A program made the translations under genes and the position numbers. A stretch of 64,000 bases of DNA from NCBI GenBank assembly GCA_018907035.1, contig JACCIC010000029.1, forward strand, positions 3,226,501 to 3,290,500, given 5' to 3'. This stretch comes from Sycobia sp. Sy_11 (taxonomy: Eukaryota > Arthropoda > Insecta > Hymenoptera > Epichrysomallidae). How positions within the stretch are numbered: position 1 is the stretch's first letter; each line of letters begins with the position of its first letter. Below are positions 11,188 to 20,226 of this stretch, piece by piece. Under the pieces are notes generated by a model. The model was not told the origin of the DNA, made no database searches, and worked only from the letters and a program-made list of their open reading frames with translations.

Positions 11188-11764
11188 CTTTAATATTTTA
11201 GTATTTCTTTAATATTGATGTTTTCAAATAGTGGTTTAACCTTGGTGTTTGAGCGTTAAATGTTGCCTTCACGGCGTAAACCATGATTTGTTGCCTGGTA
11301 TATCAAATAATAATGTTCGTAATCTATGACCTGCTATTTTATATTTCGATTACAAGAACTGCTAATTTAATGTAAAATTTCATTTCAACAGTTTTCTAGT
11401 GCAGATTATGCTGGGCTCGAGGTTTATGAAAAACTTCGTAAAGTGATAATTTTAAATTTTCAGAAGCCATAACTTGGATATTGTACAATATGTTAATAAT
11501 ATAATGTTTCTCTGATCAAAATTTTATAATTACAGGATACAATTTTTGTTACAGCAAGAGGAGGGCGCTCCACTCGTGATTGACGATTATGTCGTAGGAA
11601 TTGCAAACAGAAATCGTCAAGATTGTGACGATAGCATTTACGGACACCTGTTCACCAAGATATCCTATTACATTGATTTTATTAAAGGAGTGACCCATTC
11701 ACGCCATATAAAGGGCACTGTTGTTCATATTAATCGGCCACATAAACTGTCAGTTTCGGGATAA
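7362..11764 (+). CDS. secreted serine protease homologue 1 (S1 fold, catalytic triad lost), four exons
   Basis: Joining 7362-7425, 10402-10724, 10825-11133 and 11555-11764 gives 301 residues. All introns are GT..AG, with phases 1, 0 and 0. Residues 1-21 form a hydrophobic signal peptide. The S1 fold begins at LIGGDPATVGDF (28 on) and ends in FTKISYYIDFI. Expected cysteines are kept: C59-C75 (the His loop pair), TEC..MC, and LC..DC. All catalytic positions are replaced: the usual TAAHC is GNTEC (E74 for His57), NDIALL is HYVSVL (Y124 for Asp102), and GDSGGPL is QEEGAPL (E235 for Ser195, E234 for Asp194). The protein cannot be a classical serine protease; a binding or regulatory role, as for other insect serine protease homologues, is inferred. 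The neighbour at 20.2-26.0 kb is its tandem paralogue. Intron 1 contains a mariner. Confidence 0.88.
7802..7823. other. perfect 9-bp hairpin with TTTC loop
   Basis: ATTCGGCTC, TTTC, GAGCCGAAT. The stem is much richer in GC than its surroundings. The stem and loop resemble a shortened histone-mRNA 3' stem-loop, but no histone gene is near, so this resemblance is probably accidental. Confidence 0.5.
8516..8594. repeat. dispersed repeat, copy 1
   Basis: GGCTCATTTTGAAGGTA, then CTCAGAGTT and ATGGACCAAAT, matches a segment at 27,089-27,165 over almost 80 bp, with the upstream GAGC and TAGGT blocks also shared. It is probably a fragment of a common interspersed element whose family I cannot name. 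Confidence 0.6.
9381..10302 (+). mobile_element. mariner with internal deletion, perfect 19-bp inverted repeats
   Basis: CGAGGTCAGACAATTAAGT at the left is repeated exactly inverted as ACTTAATTGTCTGACCTCG at the right. The right flank is TA; the left flank is AA, so one target duplication has mutated. At 922 bp it is roughly 350 bp shorter than a full mariner. It lies in sense orientation within intron 1 of protease homologue 1. Its inverted repeats differ from those of the 3.9-5.1 kb element, so the two belong to different mariner subfamilies. Confidence 0.92.
9585..10264 (+). pseudogene. mariner transposase remnant, centre deleted
   Basis: The N-terminal part reads EQRCAIKFCAKLGETKTGTY and then GSDDLSRSQVLRWDTEFQKG, a mariner helix-turn-helix region. 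It then jumps to VKTTFICFFDSKWAVHKEFL, so the segment with the first catalytic Asp is missing. HHDNAPCHSA carries the second Asp. After an in-frame stop at about 10021 the third follows in PPYSPDMSLCDFFLFPHLKK. Further stops occur at the C terminus. The copy is non-autonomous, though the intact inverted repeats could still be substrates for a related transposase. Confidence 0.88.
10402..10724 (+). CDS. protease homologue 1, exon 2
   Basis: It begins after TTAAAATTTAG and ends in ACAG|GTAAAT. It encodes ELIAEKLIGGDPATVGDF through HYVSVLQ, including the K27-L28 junction corresponding to the zymogen cleavage site and the altered His57 and Asp102 positions (Glu and Tyr). Its length of 323 nt is identical to the second gene's exon 2. 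Confidence 0.9.
10825..11133 (+). CDS. protease homologue 1, exon 3
   Basis: It starts after ATATTTCAG and ends ACA|GTAAGT; 309 nt, phase 0 at both ends, the same as the paralogue. It encodes LTDSLHLHVNF to GGLCT. VAGYGFSSY stands where S1 proteases have the GWG motif. The donor is followed within a few bases by a (TA)n tract. Confidence 0.9.
11141..11185. repeat. (TA)n microsatellite in intron 3
   Basis: A pure TA array begins immediately after the exon 3 donor site of protease homologue 1, only a few bases from GTAAGT. Confidence 0.95.
11555..11764 (+). CDS. protease homologue 1, exon 4
   Basis: It starts at TTGTTACAG|CAAGAG, chosen over an upstream AG because the paralogue splices at the homologous site TTTTTACAG|CACGAG. 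It encodes QEEGAPLVIDDYVVGIANR through the stop. E235 replaces the nucleophilic serine. The terminal helix FTKISYYIDFIKGV is followed by a short tail lacking the usual S1 ending, about 15 residues beyond it. Confidence 0.88.
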   Translation, partial: QEEGAPLVIDDYVVGIANRNRQDCDDSIYGHLFTKISYYIDFIKGVTHSRHIKGTVVHINRPHKLSVSG

Positions 11765-11813
11765 ATTTGATCACTGATATTTTATCAAGATATAAAATAT
11801 AGGTTCGGAAAAC

Positions 11814-11846
11814 AATAAAATTATAAATTAATATGAATTAAATAAA
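11814..11846 (+). terminator. polyadenylation signals of protease homologue 1
   Basis: AATAAA hexamers occur about 50 and 77 bp after the stop codon. Either could serve; in DNA this AT-rich, chance occurrence is also possible. Confidence 0.45.
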
Positions 11847-11849
11847 ACG

Positions 11850-13001
11850 CTTATTTTCATAATACAGACAAATAGTAATTAAAATGTACTGTGAAATAAC
11901 AGACCAATGAAAAAGTTGAAATATTGAGATATACTATTGAGAAGTAACATTCAGATGTCATTCAGGCTCCAACTATAATACAAGCAGCATACATCGTTTG
12001 CAAAGAAGACTAATGTATTCCAACTTTAATACAAAATATTTCAACGTAGTTGATTTATTAGTAATTAAATAATATACACGTGTGTGCATGCGTAAATCTA
12101 GATTCCTAGAGATATTAATATGTGATATTTATATACTTTGTAATATATTAATTTAAGAAATTTATTAGATTAGAAAATTCTTAATTTTCTTTATAATTTA
12201 AAAAAATATATACCTAGTCACTTAAGCGTTTATTAACACTAGCGCAGAATCACTGAATTTGATCATAAATTATTTTTCGTATGCATCACTTAGTAACGAG
12301 ATAGAATTAGCACGAAGGCCCACAGCCGATCCCGTTCTGTTCGCGAGTATAATCTTTGATGGTCGGATGATTCAATCCTTTGAATGGGAGAGTGGTAGAT
12401 TTTCCAACTTCAGAGGATTTGTCCAACTGGTAATCAGAGTTACTTTACTGAATATAATTTCAAATCCACTATCTGGATACTATAGCATCTTTTTTCAAAA
12501 GAAATGTCATAAGCCAAGTGCAGATCATACTCCTTTAATACACCAAAACCTGCAGTTAAATAAAGATTAATTAAATAGAAAACAATTATTCTAAGACATG
12601 CACTGCCAATAAGTACTTTCGACTTTACATTTTCATGTTCGTCTTCCTTAATCTGAATTCTGTACCGGTCCAGAAACGTAAGAAACATAAAAAGTGTAAA
12701 ATCCTTATAAAATAAGTAATATGAAGCTGTCGTTGCGTAAGTGAGATATAACTCATTGTTCTCTTGTAATTTATATTTTTGATGTAATAAGTCAATACAT
12801 TTATTAACAGAATTTATACCTAACTTTAAATTATACACACAATTGAAAATAAAGGAATTTTCAATAATAATTAGAAAACTAATATATAGAAAATTATAAG
12901 CAATTCTTTATGACTAATAACGACTAATACAACTTCATTATGAGGATTGCTATTTAAATTTTGAGCCATCGCGTACTAAGTGTTTGCAGAGAGAAATAAT
13001 T
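11850..13001. other. AT-rich spacer, no supported gene
   Basis: Two overlapping opposite-strand frames (12259-12570 plus, 103 codons; 12440-12838 minus, 132 codons) have no recognisable domain, and neither shows splice or codon evidence for coding. I see nothing else here. Confidence 0.5.
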
Positions 13002-13492
13002 AAGTACTCGAAGTGAGCAGACGTGTTTACATTTCGCTCCGTAGTAAACAGTTCTTGTACGGTTTAATAGTGTTTATTAATTTGTGTAATCGAATAATAT
13101 AAGAGTTACCAGTGAACAGTGTAATAATTACAGTAGTGGCTATACAGCCCTGCGGTAATAATATAAAAATGGAGGCTCTGAGTATCTCACAGAAAAGCCC
13201 TCAATATATTTGGCAAAATAATTCCACACTAAGTTCAGTACAAGTTAGCTACGCAAATGTTGTATTTCAAAGAAATCCGGCAAAGAAAGAACAAACAATT
13301 GTTATTGAATTATTTGAAGATTTAACGCTAGATGATTATTTAGACGAATTTGAAAAAATCATAGATTTAAATAATATTAATTACATCTCAAAAATATCAG
13401 GAAGTAGAGTTTGTGTTTATTTCAAAAATAAAGATAATGTCAACAGCCTAAAAAATAAAATCATTAATATATTAAATTATACCACTACAATC
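13002..13492 (+). mobile_element. jockey-like non-LTR retrotransposon, 5' fragment A
   Basis: AGTACTCGAAGTGAGCAG opens a segment that recurs at 14,341 on. Both copies share the leader, the ATGGAGGCT start region and the block ending ATTATACCACTACAAT. The common start suggests the true 5' end of the element. Coding from 13,169 gives a gag-like ORF1 with TIVIELFEDLTLDDYLDEF and SGSRVCVYFKNKDNV, the N-terminal domain typical of insect jockey-type ORF1 proteins. The copy breaks off after about 490 bp. Confidence 0.75.
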
Positions 13493-13573
13493 GACAGAGA
13501 CGCACGATATGAAAAGAAAGAAAGACGGAGACAGAGCAAGGAAGTGAGAAAGAGAGAGAGAGAAAGAGAGTAG
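13169..13573 (+). pseudogene. retrotransposon ORF1 N-terminal fragment fused to (GA)n
   Basis: The frame starts at the conserved MEALSISQKSP. Retroelement homology ends near 13,492; beyond that the frame runs by chance through a GA-rich tract (ERRRQSKEVRKRERERE) to a stop. It is therefore not a genuine host gene. Confidence 0.7.
13545..13570. repeat. (GA)n microsatellite
   Basis: A short GA array with AAAG interruptions directly follows retrotransposon fragment A. Confidence 0.85.
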
Positions 13574-13756
13574 TAAAGAATGACTACCTAAGGACTTAAG
13601 CCACACATCTCGCAACACTTCGTGACGGCGATTTATAACGCCTTTATTCTTTAGATAAGTGCCCGTTCGTACAGCGTAGGGCGCGCGCGAAGCTGCAGCA
13701 GCCGACATATCGCACTGTATACCGTTTCGAATGTCTTCGTATGATGGCACATGTGT

Positions 13757-13759
13757 GTA

Positions 13760-13832
<73 letters not shown>
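13757..13832. repeat. (TG)n microsatellite
   Basis: A near-pure TG array between the two retrotransposon fragments. The Cys-Val and Thr-His frames over it are artefacts. Confidence 0.95.
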
Positions 13833-13835
<3 letters not shown>

Positions 13836-14340
13836 TCTGTGTATATTCGTTGCCCATATGTGGGAGTTATCGATTGTATCGGGATACTAGGACTATTCGT
13901 TACCTCGAATTGTCGCCACTGTGGCATCGATCGATCGTTGGTCGACGGAAACGTTGGCGTATTAAGCGAAAGTAAACCTGAAAAAATACATTACAGCCTG
14001 AATCACTCGCAAACCTCAACAACTTATTGAGTCGTTCGTTTGAGATGATTATTCGCGCATTGGATTATGCGTATGAACATGTACTATAGTGCATTATATT
14101 AAATTATAATTGATTGAATACCTAACGGAAGCTGATGATGATAACCGCAAAAAAAATCAAACTTGAGAGATCTGATCTCAAGTAGATTAGACAGACTTAA
14201 CATTCTAGCTGGGTTATATCAGTGAGTAACTTTAACAGAGAAATCCTAAGATTCTTCACAATTTTCCCGGATATATAAAGAAGTATATAAATTCTTGAAA
14301 TTTTCATCTTAATAATATATTTTAATTGGAGAACGAGTTG

Positions 14341-15420
14341 AGTACTCGAAGTGAGCAGGCGTGTTTACAGTTCGCTTCTTAGTAAACAATTTCTTGCAGG
14401 GTTTAATATTATATATTAATTTATGTCACCGAATATCTAAAAGATAGCAGTATATAGTGTAACAATTCAGTGTAAAAAATACCGCAGAGACTGTACAGCC
14501 CTACAATACTCTACAATATTCCATACATTATCCTACAATACTCCATACAAAAATGGAGGCTAGGAGTCTCACAATAAAGCCCTCAAGATATTTTACAAGA
14601 TAATCCCATAAAAAGTTCAGTACAAGTCAGCTACTCAAATGTTGCATCTCAAAGAAATCCGGTGAAGAAAGATCAAGCAATTGTTATTGAAAAAATAAAA
14701 TCATTAATATAAAAAATTATACCACTACAATTAAACTCTTAATTAATAATATTTAACGTATCGTTATATCCAATGTTCAAAATATTGAAATTATAATCAA
14801 TGTCTTTCAATCTAAAGGCATAAACATAGTGTTTGATATAAATGAAATTCGTGCAAGTACTAGTAAGCCAGGTACAACGCACATTATGTCTTTCCGATAT
14901 CAATTCTATATCAAAGAAGCGGATGAAAGCCTTTTACCTGAAAAGATACAACCTTTGAAAACACTACATATTGGACTTACTTATCTGCGGACTCAGCTAC
15001 CTGTTAACAAAACGAGCATATATCTACGACATGCCCAAAGATAAATTCCAACATTGTATATCTAACGCAGACAAATACTTTAAATAATACAAGACTTTCA
15101 AAGTTTATAAATATAGATGATAATTTCAAAAGACCCTGCTCCTCCACAAATAGTGAAATATCAGAAAATATTTGAAAGAACTGTTGAAAATCGCCTACAA
15201 TGGTATGTAGAAAGTAACAATTTGCTGAATCCTTTTCAAAGCGGTTTCAAAAAGGGTTAATCATGCTCGATAACCTTGATTATTTTTCTCTCCTAATAGA
15301 TAAAGGTTTTAAATTAAAACAACACACTTTAGCTGCATTTCTCGATATTTCAAGTGCGTTTGACAATGTTGACTATAAAACTCTACGCAAAATAAATTTG
15401 AAAACAACATTCCAAAAAAT
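14341..15420 (+). mobile_element. jockey-like non-LTR retrotransposon, degraded fragment B
   Basis: It begins with the same AGTACTCGAAGTGAGCAG leader as fragment A and lacks an internal part of ORF1. At about 14,840-14,960, EIRASTSKPGTTHIMSFRYQ and FYIKEADESLLPEKIQPL match the later gag region of jockey-type elements. At about 15,165-15,400, ENRLQWYVESNNLLNPFQSG and FLDISSAFDNVDYKTL are reverse transcriptase motifs, broken by stops and frameshifts. It is a heavily deleted relic with 5' UTR, partial ORF1 and partial RT on the plus strand. Confidence 0.75.
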
Positions 15421-15835
15421 TTAATAGTATTTATCAAATTTCTCACATACAAAAGACACATGTATACTCCTTTTTTTACCTTCGAATTTTGCTGATACGT
15501 AAATGTTTATATTCTTGAGCTTATGTACTCCGCAAGAAAATTTTGTATTGAAAAAATCGCCATTATTCAAATGCATGTTTTCAATTCAACTCCGTCAATT
15601 TTCATCGTGTTGAGATAATTTTTATTTTGTTTTGTAGAGAATTATATATACTTTCAGGAAATAGTAATTGAGAAGATGACGAGAGAATGTTAAAATTCCT
15701 ATGTCTGTGAAACGTTTCTCTATGCGCTTAAGGCCTTTAGTACCGTGTATTGCCACCTCGCTAACGAATTATCTCTCCTATACTTTCTTGCATATTAATT
15801 CATGCACGAATTGAATCTTGAGATATCTCGTGCTA

Positions 15836-16060
15836 AAATTTATTCAAAATTCTCTCAAGTGCATACAGATTAGCAGAAGGTTTCTTTTAGTAGCGTCATC
15901 GCCTACCCATCATGTCTTACACATGCTCTATATGGTTAAGGTCTGGGCTCTTATCAGGCTGAGGCAATACCTCTACGTTGTTTTCTTTCAAGTAAGTATG
16001 AGTTATCTTTGCACTATGGGGGCCTGCATCATTCTACATCAAGTTGATATTATTGCGTCA
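15836..16060 (-). pseudogene. Tc1-like transposase relic
   Basis: The minus strand reads NDAGPHSAKITHTYLKENNV, then EVLPQPDKSPDLNHIEHV, a stop, and DMMGRR. This matches the Tc1 pattern in which DNAPxHxAK carries the second catalytic Asp and SPDLNPIEHLWD the third acidic residue. Further downstream YALERILNKF fits the C-terminal end. The copy has stops and no visible inverted repeats. Plus-strand frames over it are shadows. Confidence 0.8.
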
Positions 16061-16129
16061 TTTGGCAACTTATTGGAATTTTGTGAGGACATAAAACTTC
16101 GTTTATTTAATATCGGATAATGTTGATGT

Positions 16130-18400
16130 TGGCGATATTTGGCAAAAGCATTAGAATATCTTGAAAATCTCATAACTCAGTCAAAAGAAATCGTAGGGCG
16201 TCAACTTATTTTTTTAAAATACTTATTGGAATGTGTACTTTAAGAAGATATTTGTGATTTTGTGAAAAAATTATTGGTATTCTAGGTAAACATGCAAACG
16301 ATTTTAAGAAAAATATTAATAGGATGTACTAAGACATTGTAGTATAGAATTATCTCGCAGCTATTGAATACAATTTTTCTTTGAAAGTACACACGAATTC
16401 CCTACAAAACAAAACAAATGATCTCAATATGATGGTAATTGATCGAATTATAAGTATTTGAAAACTTGTAATTTTTTGATGAAAAATTGTGTTACGATAA
16501 TTTGCCTAATACAAATCACATATGCTAAAATGTTCGTGACAAGACTTGGTTAGTGAAAATGAATGATTGTACATGTTTTATAATCAATTGTGCGAGTTTA
16601 CGAGATATTTAAGTTATTCTTAGATATTATGTATGAATATTTGCATTGTTTAAATACCGTAGAATCAACGTAGATTAGATTTTAACAAAAAATGGTATAA
16701 TTTTGTTTGTTTTAGGTCGATATTTAATTAAGGTTGTATTACCTGCAAGCAATGAAAAGAACAATGTGTGACAATAGAAGTGTATGGAAAAACACGAAGT
16801 ATTCAACACTCGATGGAAAAATGTAAAAAATCCGTTGAAGATCTACGCGTATCGAAAGAGAGATAGAGAGAGAGATAAGAAAACCAGGTGAAAGGAAATA
16901 ACATTAGATATGTTAAAATTAGAGATAGAAATAAAAGAGATCTAGTTAGAAGAAAAAATAGAAAAATTTAGACGTAAAAGTACAAGAAATAAAACAGAAG
17001 GATGTAGATAGAATTAGTTAGATAGGTAGATTATAGTTATCTTCCGGAATCTTATTAAAGAACAAAGATTATATTCAATTCTGTTATTAAAAACGTATCG
17101 TTTAAAAGCGTGATAAGGAAATCTGGCGACGCGGGAGAAAACGAAATTGCAAAAAATACAAACGGACTATTTCAGATGGTTTCTGCAATAAGATTTCTAA
17201 ACAGCGTGATGCACAATTGCTAAAGAAATTGAAACGAACAGTATGAATCAGAACTGGCTAGATATAGTAAGGAAAGAATGAGCTTATAAATAGATTTCTT
17301 GAAGATAAAAACGTTCTAAAGGGCAGCATAAGATAAGGGATGTAAAATACAGACGTTGATAAATAAAAACACAATCTCGTAAATTTATCCTAGGTAACAA
17401 AAAACAATGACAAAGGAACCATTAAGGTAAAGCGGGGTATGGATTTGGAAAATAGTAACAAATATCTTACGAGAAGATAGTAATTGTTGTAGGATATGTG
17501 AGGAGGCAAAGAAAACCTTGACACATTTAGAGGAAGGTTTCATGAAAAATATGTAAAACAGCAAATGATTCAATGTTAAAAATTGAAGTAAAAGTATAAT
17601 AGAGGAAAGTCGTAATAGGAAATGGATTATAATATCGATCATAATGAAAATAAAATGATGGATTAATGAACCAGAAAAATAGAACAATTTTTGTGTAAGT
17701 TTTATGTGATAAGATTAAACAGTAGACACAGTTGTACAACGCTAAGTTTTGATGAATGAGTGGTATAAATTACAATATACAAAATGTTGTGATATATATA
17801 GCTGTAAATAAAAGTCGTAAGGGCGTCAAATAAAAAAAAATAATGTAAGAAAGTAAAAAACAAGAAAAAAGTATATATTGTATAAAGATTGGCTGGCTGT
17901 GACTAAAAAATAAGTGGATTCACTTCTGGGACTATGTGGCTGGGATAAATAAATTACAATATAAAATGTATTCATGATCAGCTAAAACATTTCTGCCGAT
18001 AGATCGAAAACAAATTTATATATTGAATTCATATTCGTTTTCGACCAAATTCAGGCCAAGGCTTTTTTCCAATATATATAAGAGCAATTTGTTTATTCTT
18101 GGCAATTGTTGTTGTGAAAACAAATGTGTTTGAAGTATTTTTTGCTGAACAGTTTTCCATATAGATTATTGAACTAAATAAATGCATCTTCGAGTTAACT
18201 AATTCTCCTAAAATCTTCGTTTCCAATATCCGTAAAATTGGTAAAAATACTTTAAATTCTGTTAAATTCTTTTTTTCGATACTTGAAATCAATTTTTTTT
18301 GACTCTGTTCTTTGAAAATTAAACTGGCACAAGAAAACTGAATGGCATTTTAAAATAATTGACAATAGCTACAATTCAACACTGTATCAATTGTAAGTAG
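16130..18400. other. AT-rich intergenic DNA, no gene seen
   Basis: No frame shows a recognisable domain. A purine-rich plus-strand stretch (about 16,850-17,800, rich in AGA and GAAA) gives hydrophobic minus-strand frames that are compositional. Confidence 0.5.
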
Positions 18401-18415
18401 TTCACATTGAAATAA

Positions 18416-18622
18416 ATGCTATTTACAGTTTCAAAGAATTTCTTTTTATTATTCATCTGCATATTATCTTATTATTCAACGTCGTTAACGTTTTCACCGC
18501 AGCGTCAGCCCCTACTTTGGCCGACTTTGATAAACATTAGTACTTTTCCAAGGGCTCTAACGAGATCGCCTTGGGACCCAGACCTGTATTTCAGAACGTG
18601 GTTAAATCTGTATGATGGATAA
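18416..18622 (+). CDS. possible short secreted peptide, unrecognised
   Basis: A 68-codon frame begins with a hydrophobic stretch (FFLLFICILSYY) that could be a signal peptide, followed by a Pro/Arg-rich tail ending FRTWLNLYDG. The tail is less AT-driven than its surroundings. A pyrimidine-rich AG (TTTTCACCGCAG) lies inside it, so the tail could instead be a spliced exon. I recognise no family, and chance is a serious alternative. Confidence 0.2.
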   Translation: MLFTVSKNFFLLFICILSYYSTSLTFSPQRQPLLWPTLINISTFPRALTRSPWDPDLYFRTWLNLYDG

Positions 18623-19800
18623 GATTTCATGTTGAGAATAGCTTAAAAGAAGTGAATATTAATCATAAAAATCTGAATTATTATTTTACAGAAGCTGATT
18701 TGAAGCAATTTATTGCTTTGCAGATTTTGATAGTATCGCACATTAAACGTATAACTTAGGTTTTTTATTGATGTTATTATTAGCTCGGCCTTTTCAAGAT
18801 TTTTTAAAAATAATCCATCCATTAATGGATGAGCTGATATAATAGAATAACATTCTGACAATTTATTTTTTGTTGATGTGTTATCTTTTAGTTCAAGTCA
18901 ATTTAAATGACATTTCTACTCATATAAATTAAATTACGTACATTACACAAAATATATCTCAAATAATTAAAAATATATTAATCGATAAATAAATAGTTCC
19001 ATATTTAAGAAAGAATTTATTTTTATCTTCTTTGTACAATGAAAGTCGTGACATTTTTTAAAGCAGTGAAAATTATAATAAGAGCTGACGAACAAATGTT
19101 CATTTAAATATTGCATGAGACAGCAATTTACATAAAATTTTTAGCAAATGGAAAATAAACGTATGAATACGATATTTTCTAAATATATTCTACGTACATG
19201 ATGCTATAATATAGAATCATTGAGAATCATCGGTGGTTTTTACGCCAGCAATCCTTTTTCAATAATAATTGTAATAGCTCGTCATTATTGTTAAAAAGAG
19301 GATGAACTTGTCAGGTCTGTTCCCATGAAGTTTAGAGGACAGTAGAACTGGCTCTTGTATATAAATATATTTATTTTGTTTATTATCAAATTAAGGATAA
19401 AATTATTGCAAATAGCTTAAATGTTCTCTTGATTATAATTTTTCAACTGTAGCGGTATCGATATAATATATAAGAATATTTGTTGAATATAATAATCTAG
19501 GCAACATTTCTTATTATATCAATATTACCGATTTTTTATCAGTATTATCGTTCAGTGAAGAATGTAGAGAGGAAGCCTATAATTGCGTCCATCGCTGGAG
19601 CAATATTTCTTCATCAATATTTCATGATTTCTGTCCATTGAAAAATGATGATGTTACAGAGCATTTTTTTCTATATTATAATATTGTAATTATATCTATA
19701 AAGCATCATGAAATTCGATTATAAGCTTCAGGGGCAGAGGTTCTGAAATTTATGTCTGTCTTTTTGTTAACAATTGTATTTCTTCTTCACAGCACTATTT
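18623..19800. other. AT-rich intergenic DNA, nothing seen
   Basis: No supportable frame or repeat of note lies between the small frame near 18.5 kb and the duplicated promoter region of the second protease homologue. Confidence 0.5.
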
Positions 19801-19829
19801 CATGGAAAATAATTTGTTTAAAACAAAAT

Positions 19830-20063
19830 ATACAGATGACTTTGAAAAATATATAAACTTTGCGATAAAATTATACTTGTTAATGTTTAAAAACTTGTGG
19901 TATTCCGTGTTATTTCCAAAACTGCAGAAAAGAGCAAGTATAAATATCATCATAAGTAAAATTTCATGCCTATATAAGAATTAATTACGATTTTTTCCAG
20001 AATATATTAAAATATATTTGCGTCTTATCTTGATTATTGGTCTTTCAAAATGTAGTGCGTGTG

Positions 20064-20130
<67 letters not shown>

Positions 20131-20165
20131 TAGTTAGACAGTCAATCCATACAATACGTAAAAAA
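19830..20165 (+). promoter_or_regulatory. duplicated 5' flank of protease homologue 2, interrupted by (TA)n
   Basis: From about 19,830 the sequence resembles the 5' flank of gene 1 up to CCTATATAAGAATTA, and again just before the ATG (ATTTAGTTAGACAGTCAAT against ATTTAGATACGCTGTTTCAA). Between these blocks a (TA)n tract of about 60 bp at 20,066-20,127 sits where gene 1 has its TATA-like sequence. CTATATAA near 19,970 is an alternative TATA box about 195 bp upstream of the ATG. Confidence 0.5.
20066..20127. repeat. (TA)n microsatellite in promoter region
   Basis: A TA array with one GTATA interruption, ending about 40 bp before the start codon of protease homologue 2. Confidence 0.95.
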
Positions 20166-20226
20166 ATGACGTGCTTCAATATTCTTTTTATAGTAATCTT
20201 GTTCTTCAGTGCGCAGGTTATTTCTG
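20166..20226 (+). CDS. protease homologue 2, exon 1 (signal peptide)
   Basis: Starts ATGACGTGCTTC after a run of A and ends G|GTAAGT. It encodes MTCFNILFIVILFFSAQVIS, parallel to exon 1 of gene 1. Confidence 0.85.

Noticed and set aside
13112..13168. Upstream Met for the 153-codon retrotransposon frame
   Set aside because: Both retroelement copies share the later ATGGAGGCT start; the upstream part corresponds to the leader of the element.
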